This document shows, one piece after another, positions 42,794 to 53,200 of a stretch of DNA of 64,000 nucleotides. The notes under the pieces were generated by a model. That model saw nothing but the letters and a program-made list of their open reading frames with translations. It had not been told where the DNA came from and made no database searches. The stretch is from an uncultured Rothia sp. (GTDB lineage Bacteria > Actinomycetota > Actinomycetes > Actinomycetales > Micrococcaceae), in assembly GCA_946221065.1 (NCBI GenBank), contig CAMIIO010000012.1:1-64000 (forward strand), in the 5' to 3' direction. Made by a program: the position numbers and the translations under genes. Each line of letters opens with the position of its first letter. The first letter of the stretch is position 1.

Positions 42794-42965
42794 ACAATAG
42801 CCAAGAAGAGCGGTCAAAAACACGTCTATAAAATTTTACGAAATTCAGAACACGTTATATCGAAGAAGTTGTAGGGTACAGGTCTGATAGCCACAATATC
42901 TTGGGGTCGTTAAAAAACACCCTAAAACTTCTCCGCGGTAAAACTAAAAACTGCGCTCCAGCCGT

Positions 42966-42994
42966 TAGACAGTGAGCCGTAAACTGCCTACACT
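42966..42994 (+). promoter_or_regulatory. ileS promoter
   Basis: TAGACA (42966-42971) and TACACT (42989-42994) are separated by 17 bases and lie just before the T-box leader, placing the transcript start near 43001. Confidence 0.6.
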
Positions 42995-43004
42995 TGGAGT
43001 AGTT

Positions 43005-43300
43005 GCACTGACCCGGCCATCACCGGCGAGCAATCCGGAAGAACGGACCGTACCTGCGGAGCCTCATGTATTCGTTGCGACGAGAGGCCGAGCGGAATAG
43101 ATATAGTCTCAGTAGAACCGGACGGGTAAGCCCGTAACAGCAGTCATGAAGCGACTGATACCGCTCGACTGTGCTATTTCCCGAAAGGCTTTTCGTCTTT
43201 CGGGAAATGGTGCGGGTAGCGTATCAGTAAGCAAGGTGGTACCGCGCCAATACCACGGCGTCCTTGCGAGTCCTCTTAAGTCTTTTCACAGAAATCAGGG
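43005..43300 (+). ncRNA. T-box leader of ileS (isoleucine specifier)
   Basis: The T-box core AAGGTGGTACCGCG is at 43233-43246. Upstream, CCGG-CCATCA-CCGG (43013-43026) forms a very short stem I with ATC, an Ile codon, in its loop; this is the ultrashort stem I known from actinobacterial ileS T-boxes. A 12-bp hairpin (ATTTCCCGAAAG/CTTTCGGGAAAT, 43176-43207) is stem III. Downstream the RNA can form an anti-sequestrator/sequestrator pair near the ileS start, with no terminator, so control is probably at translation initiation by uncharged tRNA-Ile. Confidence 0.88.
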
Positions 43301-43309
43301 CGTCGCGCT

Positions 43310-46300
43310 ATGAACAACCCTCTTTACCCCAAGGCATCTGCCTCCGAACAGGCAACTGTTGCCGCTTCTCCATCATTCCCACGTCTTGAAGAAGCCGTAT
43401 TGGAATACTGGAAGAATGACGGCACTTTCCAAGCTTCCATTGATAACCGCGAAGCTGGCGAGAGCGGAACCAATGAATTTGTTTTCTATGATGGTCCTCC
43501 CTTTGCCAATGGATTGCCGCACTACGGTCACCTGCTGACCGGCTACGTCAAAGACCTCGTGGCTCGCTACCAAACTCAGCGCGATCACAAGGTGGAGCGT
43601 CGTTTTGGGTGGGACACCCACGGTCTGCCTGCCGAGCTTGAAGCCATGAAGCAGCTTGGCATGACGGACAAACAAGAAATTATCGACATGGGCATCGACA
43701 ACTTTAACGATGCTGCCCGTGCTTCCGTGCTTAAATACACTAAGGAATGGCAGGAGTACGTTACCCGCCAGGCGCGCTGGGTAGACTTCGATAACGACTA
43801 CAAAACCCTCAACGTGGAATACATGGAGTCCGTTATCTGGGCATTCAAACAACTCCATGAAAAGGGACTAACCTACCAGGGTTTCCGCGTTTTGCCCTAT
43901 TGCTGGAAAGATGAAACCCCGCTCTCTAACCACGAGTTGCGCATGGACGATGACGTTTATAAGGATCGCCAGGATCCTTCAGTTACCGTCTCCTTCGCTA
44001 TCTCCGGCGATGATTCCCTTGCTCAGAATAAAGAGGTAGCGGCAGAACTTGCCGGCGTTGAGGCGCTTGCCTGGACTACTACTCCGTGGACTTTGCCTAC
44101 CAATGAAGCTATTGCCGTCGGTCCTAAGATTCAGTATTCGCTGGTTGAAGGTGCGGGGGAATTCACCGGACGGAAATTTTTGATTGCCTCGGATCTGTTG
44201 GGTGGCTACGCCAAGGATTTGGGTTTCGACGACGCCGAGCAGGCCGCTGCTGCCGTGGTTAAGACCTACACCGGTAGTGAGCTTGAAGGGGTTCGCTACG
44301 CCCCGCTGTGGAATTACTTTACCGACGTGGAGAAGTTCAATACCGGCTCCGCCTGGCAGATTGTGGTGGCAGATTATGTGACTACCAGCGACGGTACTGG
44401 TTTGGTTCACCAGGCTCCTGCCTACGGTGAGGATGACCAGAAGATTTGTGAAGAATACGGTATTCCCGTGATTCTTTCCATCGACGAGGGTGCAAAGTTC
44501 TTAGACCTTTTTGCCGATGAAACTCTTGCTGAGGGTGCTCCGCTAGCAGAGATTGCCGGTATGCAGATTTTTGATGCGAACCGCCCGGTTATTAACGTGC
44601 TGAAGTCTGACGGCGTGTTGATTCGTGAGAAGTCCTATGTTCACTCCTACCCGCATTGCTGGCGTTGCCGCACTCCGTTGGTATACCGCGCAATCACCTC
44701 CTGGTATGTGCGCGTCACCGATTTTAAGGGTCGCATGGGCGAGCTGAACCAGCAGATTAACTGGATTCCAGAGAACGTGAAGGATGGCCAGTTCGGTAAG
44801 TGGGTTGCTAACGCCCGCGACTGGTCGATTTCCCGTAACCGTTTCTGGGGTTCCCCGATTCCCGTGTGGGTTTCGGATGATCCGAACTACCCGCGCACCG
44901 ACGTCTACGGCTCTCTGGAAGAACTGAAAGCTGACTTTGGACGCTTGCCGGTGAATAAGGATGGCGAGCCGGATCTGCACCGCCCGTACATTGACGAACT
45001 AACTCGCCCGAACCCGGATGATCCCACGGGCAAGTCCACTATGCGCCGTGTGGAAGATGTGCTGGACGTGTGGTTCGATTCTGGTTCGATGCCGTTCGCC
45101 CAGGTTCACTACCCCTTTGAGAATAAGGAATGGTTCGAGAACCATAACCCGGCGGACTTCATTGTGGAGTACATTGGTCAGACCCGCGGTTGGTTCTACA
45201 CGCTACACATTTTGGCGACGGCACTCTTTGATCGCCCGGCATTTACCAACGTGATTTCACACGGCATTGTGCTGGGTTCGGACGGTCAGAAGATGTCCAA
45301 GTCTTTGCAGAATTACCCAGACGTGTCCGAGGTCTTGGATCGTGACGGTTCCGATGCGATGCGCTGGTTCTTGATGTCTAGCCCAATTCTGCGTGGTGGT
45401 AACCTCATTGTGACCGAGCAGGGTATTCGTGAGGGCGTGCGACAGGTAATGCTACCGCTGTGGAACGTGTACCACTTCTTCGCGCTCTACACTAACGCCG
45501 CTAATAACGGTGCGGGTTACGAGGCGAAGCTACGGTTTGAGTCCGAGAACGTGATGGATCGCTTTATCCTGGGTAAGACTCGTGAACTGATTGAGCAGGC
45601 AACCGGGCACATGGACGATTACGATGTGTGGGGCGCTACCGAGAATCTGCGCAAGTTTACCGACGCGCTAACCAACTGGTATGTACGTCGTTCCCGCGAG
45701 CGTTTCTTTGACGAAGATACCGCGGCGTTTGATGTGCTCTTCACCGCGCTGAGCACCGCGGCTAAGGTTGCCGCGCCGTTACTCCCGCTGTTGAGCGAAG
45801 AAATTTACCGTGGACTAACCGGTGAGCGCTCGGTACATCTGGCTGATTGGCCTAATCCTGAGGACTTCACCGACGAGTCTGCGCTAATTGAGCTCATGGA
45901 ATCCACTCGCGCGATTTGTTCTGCGGGTTCGGCGCTACGTAAGGCGAATAACCTGCGTGTGCGCCAGCCGTTGCAGTCGATGACGGTTGCCGCGGCAGGC
46001 GGTAAGAGTCTTGCCGGTGTGTTCGAGCAGATTATTGCCGATGAGCTGAATCTGAAGAACATCGAGCTCTTGGATGCCGCTGAGGTTGACCCTGCCGATT
46101 TCGGTATTTCTCAGCAGCTGAAGGTGAATGCTCGCGCCGCTGGTCCCCGTTTGGGCAAGCAGGTTCAGCTGGCTATTAAGGGCTCGAAGTCCGGTGACTG
46201 GAAAATTGACGACGAGGGCGTGGTACGTGTTGGTTTCTCCGCAGTTGATGGTGGCTTGGCTCTAGAAGAAGGCGAGTACGAGCTAGATACCGTGGTTGCT

Positions 46301-46609
46301 GAGGGCGAGGATTCGGCAGATCGTGCCGTCTCGGTGCTTGCCGGTGGTGGTTTCATCGTGCTAAATACCGCGCTCACCCCCGAGTTGGAAGCGGAAGGCA
46401 TTGCTCGCGATACTATTCGTGCTATTCAGCAGGCTCGTAAGGAGGCGGACTTCAATGTGTCTGACCGCATTAACCTAAAGGTTGGTGCGCCGGAGAATAT
46501 TGCTAATGCCGTCCGGGCAAATGAGGAGCTGGTATGCGGAGAAACTCTTGCCGAAACCATTGCTTACTTTGATGCCGACGAACTCACTATCCAGGTAGAA
46601 AAGGTATAA
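43310..46609 (+). CDS. ileS: isoleucyl-tRNA synthetase, eukaryote-like (IleS2) type
   Basis: Charges tRNA-Ile. The 1099-residue protein has YDGPPFANGLPHYGH (HIGH region), RRFGWDTHGLPAE, an editing domain with TTPWTLPTNEA and KMSKS as GQKMSKSLQNYP. The GLPHYGH/GWDTHGLP form and the length place it with eukaryote-like IleRS found in actinobacteria, which as a class are less sensitive to mupirocin. It lacks the C-terminal zinc finger of the E. coli type. Controlled by the T-box leader. folC starts one base after its stop. Confidence 0.96.
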   Translation: MNNPLYPKASASEQATVAASPSFPRLEEAVLEYWKNDGTFQASIDNREAGESGTNEFVFYDGPPFANGLPHYGHLLTGYVKDLVARYQTQRDHKVERRFGWDTHGLPAELEAMKQLGMTDKQEIIDMGIDNFNDAARASVLKYTKEWQEYVTRQARWVDFDNDYKTLNVEYMESVIWAFKQLHEKGLTYQGFRVLPYCWKDETPLSNHELRMDDDVYKDRQDPSVTVSFAISGDDSLAQNKEVAAELAGVEALAWTTTPWTLPTNEAIAVGPKIQYSLVEGAGEFTGRKFLIASDLLGGYAKDLGFDDAEQAAAAVVKTYTGSELEGVRYAPLWNYFTDVEKFNTGSAWQIVVADYVTTSDGTGLVHQAPAYGEDDQKICEEYGIPVILSIDEGAKFLDLFADETLAEGAPLAEIAGMQIFDANRPVINVLKSDGVLIREKSYVHSYPHCWRCRTPLVYRAITSWYVRVTDFKGRMGELNQQINWIPENVKDGQFGKWVANARDWSISRNRFWGSPIPVWVSDDPNYPRTDVYGSLEELKADFGRLPVNKDGEPDLHRPYIDELTRPNPDDPTGKSTMRRVEDVLDVWFDSGSMPFAQVHYPFENKEWFENHNPADFIVEYIGQTRGWFYTLHILATALFDRPAFTNVISHGIVLGSDGQKMSKSLQNYPDVSEVLDRDGSDAMRWFLMSSPILRGGNLIVTEQGIREGVRQVMLPLWNVYHFFALYTNAANNGAGYEAKLRFESENVMDRFILGKTRELIEQATGHMDDYDVWGATENLRKFTDALTNWYVRRSRERFFDEDTAAFDVLFTALSTAAKVAAPLLPLLSEEIYRGLTGERSVHLADWPNPEDFTDESALIELMESTRAICSAGSALRKANNLRVRQPLQSMTVAAAGGKSLAGVFEQIIADELNLKNIELLDAAEVDPADFGISQQLKVNARAAGPRLGKQVQLAIKGSKSGDWKIDDEGVVRVGFSAVDGGLALEEGEYELDTVVAEGEDSADRAVSVLAGGGFIVLNTALTPELEAEGIARDTIRAIQQARKEADFNVSDRINLKVGAPENIANAVRANEELVCGETLAETIAYFDADELTIQVEKV

Positions 46610-46610
46610 C

Positions 46611-48032
46611 GTGAGCGAAAACATGGATCACGAATCCATGATGAATGACCTCACTGCCGAAAGCGGTAGCGCTGCTGCCGCTTTCGGCGTCGAGTCTGTT
46701 TATCAGGATTTGCTCTCTCGGGCACCCGAGAACAAAATGGCCCCGCGCTTGGACGCTATGCAACGCGCTGTGGAAGTACTGGGGGAGCCGCATCGCGCGG
46801 CACCGGTAATTCATATCACCGGCACGAACGGCAAGACCTCGACGGCGCGCATGATTGAACGCCTGCTGATGGCCTACGATTTGCGTACCGGACGGTATAC
46901 CAGCCCACATTTGAGCAAGGTAACTGAGCGTATCAGCATTGATGGTCACCCTGTTTCTGACGAGACGTTTGTACGGATTTGGGAAGAGATTCAGCCGTAT
47001 CTTCAGATTGTTGACGCCGAGTTGGAAGCAGAAAGCAAACCTCGGATTACCTATTTCGAGGCGCTGACTATTCTGGCGTTCGCTATTTTTGCGGATGAGC
47101 CGGTGGACGTCGTCGTGCTGGAAGTGGGTATCGGCGGTAGCTGGGATGCTACGAATGTGGCGGACGCGCAGGTATCGGTAGTCACTCCGATTGGACTGGA
47201 TCATACGGACATGCTGGGCGATACCCTTGCCGATATTGCCGGGGAGAAACAGGGCATTATTAAGGATGATGGCTTCTTAGTATCTGCGGTTCAGGAGCCG
47301 GAAGCCGCCCAGGTTCTGCTGGAATCGGCTCGTGCCCATAAGGCTCAATTCCGTTTTGAGGGTGTTGAGTTTGGCGTGGTAAACCGTGCCCCCGGCGTGG
47401 GTGGGCAGATGGTTACTATTCGCGGTCTTGCCGATACCTATGCGGATCTTCCTGTTCCACTTTTTGGTGCTCATCAGGCGGAGAACGCCGCGGTGGCGAT
47501 TGCCGCCGTCGAAGCGTTTTTGGGTGGGGGAGAGAAGCCCCTTAATCCGGAGCTGATTCGTTCGGGGTGGGAAGAACTCAGCTCGCCGGGCAGACTGGAA
47601 GTGGTGCGCACCTCACCCACGGTGATTGTTGATGCCGCCCACAATCCACACGGTATTAAGGCGAGCGCCGAGGCGTTCAAGGAGTCCTTTATGGTGAACC
47701 GGCTCAATATTGTGTTGGGCGTGCTGGGGGAGAAAGACGCTGCCGGTATTGTGGAGACGCTACGCCGTGACTACCAGGATTCCACGGATTTTGAGGTGTT
47801 TCTCTATGTGAGTGCTTCGGATTCTCCGCGTGCGATTGCCCCGGATGAGCTGGAGAATATTGCACTGAATACTGGCTTTGACGAGGATCAGGTGCAGAGC
47901 TTTGAGCATTTGCACGATGCGATTGCTACGGCCATTACCGATGCTGGCACCGGCGAGGAGTTTGCCTCCGCGGTTTTGGTGACGGGTTCTATTACTGTGG
48001 TAGGCGAAGCACGTACCATGATGGGACTCTAG
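46611..48032 (+). CDS. folC: folylpolyglutamate synthase/dihydrofolate synthase
   Basis: Adds glutamate to dihydropteroate and extends folate polyglutamate tails. The 473-residue Mur-ligase-fold protein has the P-loop VIHITGTNGKTSTARMIE, YTSPHLSKVTERI, the Omega-loop region, LEVGIGGSWDATNV and the C-terminal VIVDAAHNPHG. GTG start immediately after the ileS stop, so translation is coupled. The DUF4233 gene follows after seven bases; this folC-DUF4233-ndk order is common in actinobacteria. Confidence 0.95.
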   Translation: MSENMDHESMMNDLTAESGSAAAAFGVESVYQDLLSRAPENKMAPRLDAMQRAVEVLGEPHRAAPVIHITGTNGKTSTARMIERLLMAYDLRTGRYTSPHLSKVTERISIDGHPVSDETFVRIWEEIQPYLQIVDAELEAESKPRITYFEALTILAFAIFADEPVDVVVLEVGIGGSWDATNVADAQVSVVTPIGLDHTDMLGDTLADIAGEKQGIIKDDGFLVSAVQEPEAAQVLLESARAHKAQFRFEGVEFGVVNRAPGVGGQMVTIRGLADTYADLPVPLFGAHQAENAAVAIAAVEAFLGGGEKPLNPELIRSGWEELSSPGRLEVVRTSPTVIVDAAHNPHGIKASAEAFKESFMVNRLNIVLGVLGEKDAAGIVETLRRDYQDSTDFEVFLYVSASDSPRAIAPDELENIALNTGFDEDQVQSFEHLHDAIATAITDAGTGEEFASAVLVTGSITVVGEARTMMGL

Positions 48033-48039
48033 GAGCACT

Positions 48040-48480
48040 ATGGCTAAGATGACGAAGAAGCAGCGCGAGTGGCGTCCGGGCCAACGTAAGAAGCCGCGGT
48101 CAATTAAGGTGATGTTTGCCTCTACGGTGTTGAGCTTAGAGGCCTTGGTCGCATTTTTTGGTACGCTGGCTACTTTTGGTTTGAACTATACTGCTGGCAC
48201 CGGCATCAAGACTGCCATCTGGGTGTTGGGTTTGGGCCTTGCGGTAGCTTTTGTGCTGACTCCAGCGCTGTTGAAGAAGCCGTGGGGGTACACTCTGGGC
48301 TGGGTTTTGCAGGCGCTGTTGGTACTGAGCGGTTTAGCACTGACTCCCACGTTTTTTGTGGGTACATGCTTTGCAGTAGCGTACTGGTATGCGGTGACTA
48401 CCGGCGAGAGGCTGGACCGGGAGAATCGTGAACGCGAGCGTGAGCAGCTGGAGTGGGAGCGGAAGAACGCTACTGCTTAG
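48040..48480 (+). CDS. DUF4233 membrane protein
   Basis: A 146-residue protein with a strongly basic N-terminus (MAKMTKKQREWRPGQRKK), four predicted membrane segments between about 25 and 125, and a charged Glu/Arg-rich C-terminal helix. It matches the DUF4233 family found between folC and ndk throughout the actinobacteria. Function is unknown; the fixed position hints at a link with folate or nucleotide metabolism, but no catalytic motif is visible. Confidence 0.85.
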   Translation: MAKMTKKQREWRPGQRKKPRSIKVMFASTVLSLEALVAFFGTLATFGLNYTAGTGIKTAIWVLGLGLAVAFVLTPALLKKPWGYTLGWVLQALLVLSGLALTPTFFVGTCFAVAYWYAVTTGERLDRENREREREQLEWERKNATA

Positions 48481-48515
48481 CAGGAATATGCTCTAGCTGC
48501 TGATCAAGAATGAGG

Positions 48516-48566
48516 AACCCGCTCCTGGGTGCCAAACGGTGTTTGGCGCCTGGGCGCGGGTTTTTT
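48516..48566 (+). terminator. terminator after the ileS-folC-DUF4233 operon
   Basis: A long stem, AACCCGC ... GCGGGTT, with an inner GCCAAAC/GTTTGGC pairing and six T residues. Confidence 0.85.
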
Positions 48567-48676
48567 GTGCGCTCACCGGCAGGTGAAGTGCTGGGCAGGT
48601 GTGTTGGTGGCAGGTTATACTTCCTGGTGAGTCACCTCATACGGGGTGTTATTGCGTATCACAGATTGGATGAATA

Positions 48677-49093
48677 ATGACCGAGCGTACTTTGGTATTG
48701 GTGAAGCCTGACGGTGTAGAGCGTGGTTTGACGGGCGAGATTTTGGCTCGTATTGAGCGTAAGGGGTATGTGCTGGCGCAGCTGAAGAAGGTGCAGGCTT
48801 CTGAGGATTTATTGCGTGAGCATTATGCGGAGCATGAGGGCAAACCGTTTTTCCAGTCACTCGTTGATTTCATGAGCTCCGGTGAAGTCGTTGCGGCAAT
48901 CTTTGAGGGTGACCGCGTGGTTGAGGGAGTGCGCACTATTATGGGTTCTTCGGAGCCGACGACGGCGACTGCTGGCACGATTCGCGGAGATTTGGGAAGG
49001 AGCTGGGGTGCTGGTGTGCAGAAGAATTTGGTGCATGGCTCGGACTCGGTGGAATCTGCGGAACGGGAGATCGGGCTATGGTTTGGGGAGTAA
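48677..49093 (+). CDS. ndk: nucleoside diphosphate kinase
   Basis: Transfers gamma-phosphate between nucleoside triphosphates and diphosphates through a phosphohistidine. The 138-residue protein begins MTERTLVLVKPDGVERG, has TIMGSSEPTTATAGTIRGD, and carries the active-site His in KNLVHGSDSVESAE. Length and motifs are complete. Monocistronic, between two terminators. Confidence 0.96.
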   Translation: MTERTLVLVKPDGVERGLTGEILARIERKGYVLAQLKKVQASEDLLREHYAEHEGKPFFQSLVDFMSSGEVVAAIFEGDRVVEGVRTIMGSSEPTTATAGTIRGDLGRSWGAGVQKNLVHGSDSVESAEREIGLWFGE

Positions 49094-49131
49094 ATTCTCA
49101 GTACTAGTTCCGCCCAATAGCTTTTAACAAT

Positions 49132-49174
49132 AAAGCGGGTCCTCGGATCACCTACGATTCAAGAACCCGCTTTT
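49132..49174. terminator. bidirectional terminator between ndk and VKOR gene
   Basis: AAGCGGGT pairs with ACCCGCTT and is followed by TTT; it lies between convergent genes. Confidence 0.75.
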
Positions 49175-49200
49175 CTGCGACAGACGAAAATCAGACTGGT

Positions 49201-49833
49201 TTAGAACATGCCCACAATCACGTCAAAGAAGCGAATAATAATAATGCCGAACAAGAGCACGAACACCAAGACAACGGTGAACCAGCTCCAGCCCTCGGCA
49301 AGATTGCGCAGATGCTGGGAGGCGGGAATAACGCCGGCAACTACGTTGCGCGCCGTCGTGCGCATCACCAAAATAGTTTGCATAATCCACACAAACATGC
49401 AGAACAAGCACAGCGCATTAATCACAAACGTCGTATTAAACCAGAGATACAGGATGAAGCAGAATGCAAGAAAGTGCCCGATATTTAGCGCTACCCAATA
49501 CCAGCGTGAGAATCTTGCCCCCGCCAAAATCGCGGTGGAAATAGTGATAGTAATCGCGTAACCTACAAGACCAATATAGGGGTTAGGGAACCCAAAAACT
49601 TCAGCGAACGGGGTGCGCATTACCGTGCCGCAGTTCAGCAGAGAATTAACATCGCACACGGAGACATGCGCGGCGTCCTTACTAATCTGTAGATGCTCAT
49701 AAACTAACATCGCGGACGAGGCGAATGCGATAACACCACAGATTAATGACAGTACTGCATACTTTTTATCAGACCACCACGAAGCAGGGGAGTGCTCCGC
49801 CGCGCTGAGTGATTCTTCGGTTACTTGTGACAC
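49201..49833 (-). CDS. vitamin K epoxide reductase (VKOR) family protein
   Basis: A membrane thiol oxidase that reoxidises a periplasmic-side DsbA-like protein using menaquinone, standing in for DsbB in actinobacteria. The 210-residue protein has five predicted membrane segments, the active-site pair C142-L-F-C145 within NALCLFCMF, and the shuttle cysteines C60 and C68 in the loop VCDVNSLLNCGTVM. All four essential cysteines are present. No DsbA partner is adjacent; the Rv2466c-like gene at 23 kb is cytoplasmic and not that partner. Confidence 0.92.
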   Translation of the reverse strand: MSQVTEESLSAAEHSPASWWSDKKYAVLSLICGVIAFASSAMLVYEHLQISKDAAHVSVCDVNSLLNCGTVMRTPFAEVFGFPNPYIGLVGYAITITISTAILAGARFSRWYWVALNIGHFLAFCFILYLWFNTTFVINALCLFCMFVWIMQTILVMRTTARNVVAGVIPASQHLRNLAEGWSWFTVVLVFVLLFGIIIIRFFDVIVGMF

Positions 49834-50260
49834 TATGACCTCTCGAAGTGAATGGGAAACACCTTTATCTTACTGATACAACTGCTAAACAGTGGTGTGC
49901 AAGGTGCGCTTAAACCCCAAAGAATACCCAAACCTGGCATATATGAGAGAATAGGGGCGGTAGTCTTTTGTGCCGCACACAGAAGTAACTACCCAACAAG
50001 CTTTTTCGAAATTGAAGCCGGTGCCACAGAACATGCGCACCGAGACTGCTTTCAATGCAAGTTCGAGGAACAATTCGACTCGAAACGCTGTTGGCCTGGT
50101 TCACTGCGCAGTCCGACCCACGAATGGTCAGGTGCAGGCGGATCGCCCCTTGACGGGCTTGAGAGAAACCGGGTAAAGCTAGGTTTATATTGCGGGCAAT
50201 ACTGCCCCGGAACGTAGAAGCAGCAAGATGCGGATGCCGCGTTCTACAGGAGAACTTCAC
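49834..50260. other. divergent promoter region and long rne leader
   Basis: 427 bases without a convincing gene. TTGACG at 50150-50155 with TAAAGC 18 bases on is a weak rne promoter candidate, and GCCC/GGGC flanks it as a small inverted repeat. AGGAGA just before 50261 is the rne ribosome-binding site. No RNA family is recognised. Confidence 0.4.
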
Positions 50261-53200
50261 ATGAGCGAAGACGTTCAGAATAACTCAACGTCCCCCGCGG
50301 ATACCACGGATCAGTCTGTGAACGATGTATCTGCGCAAACAAGCAATCAACCTGCCTCAGACTCTATACAGCAAGAAGCAACCCCGGCAGCTAATCTGGC
50401 AGAATCTACAGAAGCTACCGCCGCTGAAGAACAACAACCTTCCGCTCCGCAAGAGGCCGCAAAGCAGGATTCTTCTCGCGAACAGAAGCAAGAGCCGCAG
50501 ACTGACGAAGAGGAAAGCTCTAAACCTGCCGCCGGTTCATCCGATACTTCGGAGAATGCCATTCCCGAGAACGAAACCGAATCAGAGCGTGCCGAGCGGG
50601 AAGCTAAAACTCAGCGAGAGATTTTAGAAGAAGAACTCAAAAACCTCACTCAAAAAGCTGCACCGCAAAATCTTCTTTTTTTCGCGCCTAACCTGGACGA
50701 AATCGCGGAGCAGGCACGTGCCGAGCGCGAAGCCCGCCGTGAAGCTGAAGAAGCCGCACGCCGTCAGCGTCGTCTTGCCGAGCTTTTACCCGATGAGGAT
50801 GAGGTCACCTCTCGCCGTCGTCGTCGCCGCCGTCGCGGTGAGCAAGACATTGAGATTGAGGGCGGTACCGACGGCGATCCTGAAGACACCGTTATTAAGG
50901 TACGTTCTCCGCGTCTATCCGATTCTCACAGCACCAATCATGTGACCGGTGTGCGCGGCTCTACTCGTTTAGAAGCAAAGAAGATACGTCGCCGTGAATC
51001 TCGCCATTCCGGACGTCGCCAACGCGGCATTTCCGAGGCAGAATTTTTAGCGCGCCGCGAGTCCGTAGACCGTCAAATGATTGTGCGCCAGCGCAATAAC
51101 CGCATTCAGATTGGTGTGCTGGAAGACGGCGTGCTTGCCGAGCACTTTGTGTCCAAAACTCAACAGGATTCACTTATCGGTAACGTGTACCTGGGCAAGG
51201 TGCAGAACGTCTTGCCCTCCATGGAAGCCGCATTCGTTGATATTGGTCGCGGACGTAACGCTGTGCTCTACGCCGGTGAAGTGAACTGGGATGTTTCCGG
51301 TTTGGAAGGTAGCCCGCGCAAAATTGAAAATGCGCTGAAATCTGGCGACTCCGTTTTAGTGCAGGTAACCAAGGATCCTATTGGCCATAAGGGCGCACGT
51401 CTTACCAGCCAGGTGTCTCTTCCCGGACGTTTCCTGGTGTACGTTCCGGGCGGTTCCATGACGGGTATCTCCCGTAAGCTCCCGGATACCGAACGCACCC
51501 GCTTGAAGAAAATTCTCAAGGACAAGCTACCTGATGGTGCCGGCGTTATCGTTCGCACCGCTGCCGAGGGTGCTTCAGAGGATGAGCTGACCCACGATAT
51601 CAACCGTCTGCGTGCTCAATGGGAAGAAATTAAGGAACGTGCCGACGCGCCCAAGACGCTCGCGCCCGAAATGCTTTACCAGGAACCAGACCTCACTATT
51701 AAGACCGTGCGTGATGTGTTCAATGAAGACTTCACCTCCATGATGGTTCAGGGCAATACTGCCTGGGATTCCATCGAAGCCTATGTGACGTATATGGCTC
51801 CGGATTTGGTGGATCGTTTGCACAAGTGGGATGAGAAGAAAGACCTTTTCGATCACTACCGCATTGAAGAACAACTTCAGAAGGCGCTGGATCGTAAAGT
51901 GTACCTGCCTTCCGGCGGCTCGCTGGTGATTGACCGTACTGAAGCTATGACCGTAGTGGACGTGAATACCGGTAAATTTACCGGCTCCGGTGGCAATCTT
52001 GAAGAAACCGTGACTAAGAACAATTTGGAAGCGGCAGAGGAAATTGTGCGCCAGCTACGTCTGCGCGATATCGGCGGCATTATCGTCATTGACTTTATTG
52101 ACATGGTGCTCGAATCTAACCGCGATCTTGTACTTCGCCGTCTAGTGGAGTGCCTGGGGCGCGACCGCACTAAACATCAGGTTGCCGAGGTAACCTCACT
52201 GGGTCTGGTGCAGATGACGCGCAAACGTATGGGCACCGGTTTGCTTGAGGTATTCTCCGAACCCTGCGAAGAGTGCGCAGGCCGCGGCGTCATCGTTCAT
52301 GATCAGCCGCTGAAGGGACGTGCGGGTGGGTATGCCGACTTTATGCACCGCCAGGATCGCGATGACCGCCGTAAGGCGCGTAAGTCTCAGCGGACCCGTG
52401 AGACTCGCGCCGATGAGCAGGTCAACGAGAAAGATATTGAAGAGCGTAATTCTGCACGACGTCATGCGCTGGCAACTATTGCTGCTGCCACTACCCACGA
52501 TTCTGCCGATGCTCTAGAGAGTGCTGAGCCCAAGGAATCGAAGAACGCTCGTAAGCGTAAGCGCCGTAAGCAGAATAACCGCCGTGACGCCGTAAACAAA
52601 GATTCACAACGCGCTAACTATAAGCCAGCTTCTGAGGAAAGCCAGAAAAATGGCTCCGAGGTGAAGTTGCGCATCGGCGGGGAGGAAGTTGAACTGCCGC
52701 AGCATTCTGCACGTGAAGATAACTCTCAGCAGGGTTCAAAGGATCAGTCACTGACTCTTGAATCTCTGGATGAGGTCTTTGATCAGAAGAGCAAGCGTTC
52801 CTCACGTTCGTCTTCCGATTCACGCTCTGCAGACCGCTCCGAAAAGAGTCGGGGACGTCGTCAGAAGCAGAGTAATCGGGACGTTTCGGACTCGTCTGAA
52901 GAGCAGAACGAGCAGGCTACTAATCCGGCTCAGGATCCGCGTTTTACTCAGAACTCTGATCGTTTTGAGGCGATTCGGGCGGGGGAGGCTCGTGCGCGTG
53001 CTTCCCAAAAGGCTGGTCGAGACATTGTCCGTTCGGACGATGAGCAGTCTCGTTCGGGCGAAGAGTCGGCTCGTACTGATGCGAACCGTTCGGAAAAACG
53101 TGAAGAGAGCCGTGGTGAAAGGTCAAATGGTCGCCGCCGTTCGAATCGCCGCGTTTCAGCTGCTTCTGTTCAGAACGGCACATCACGTAAGCGTACCGAT

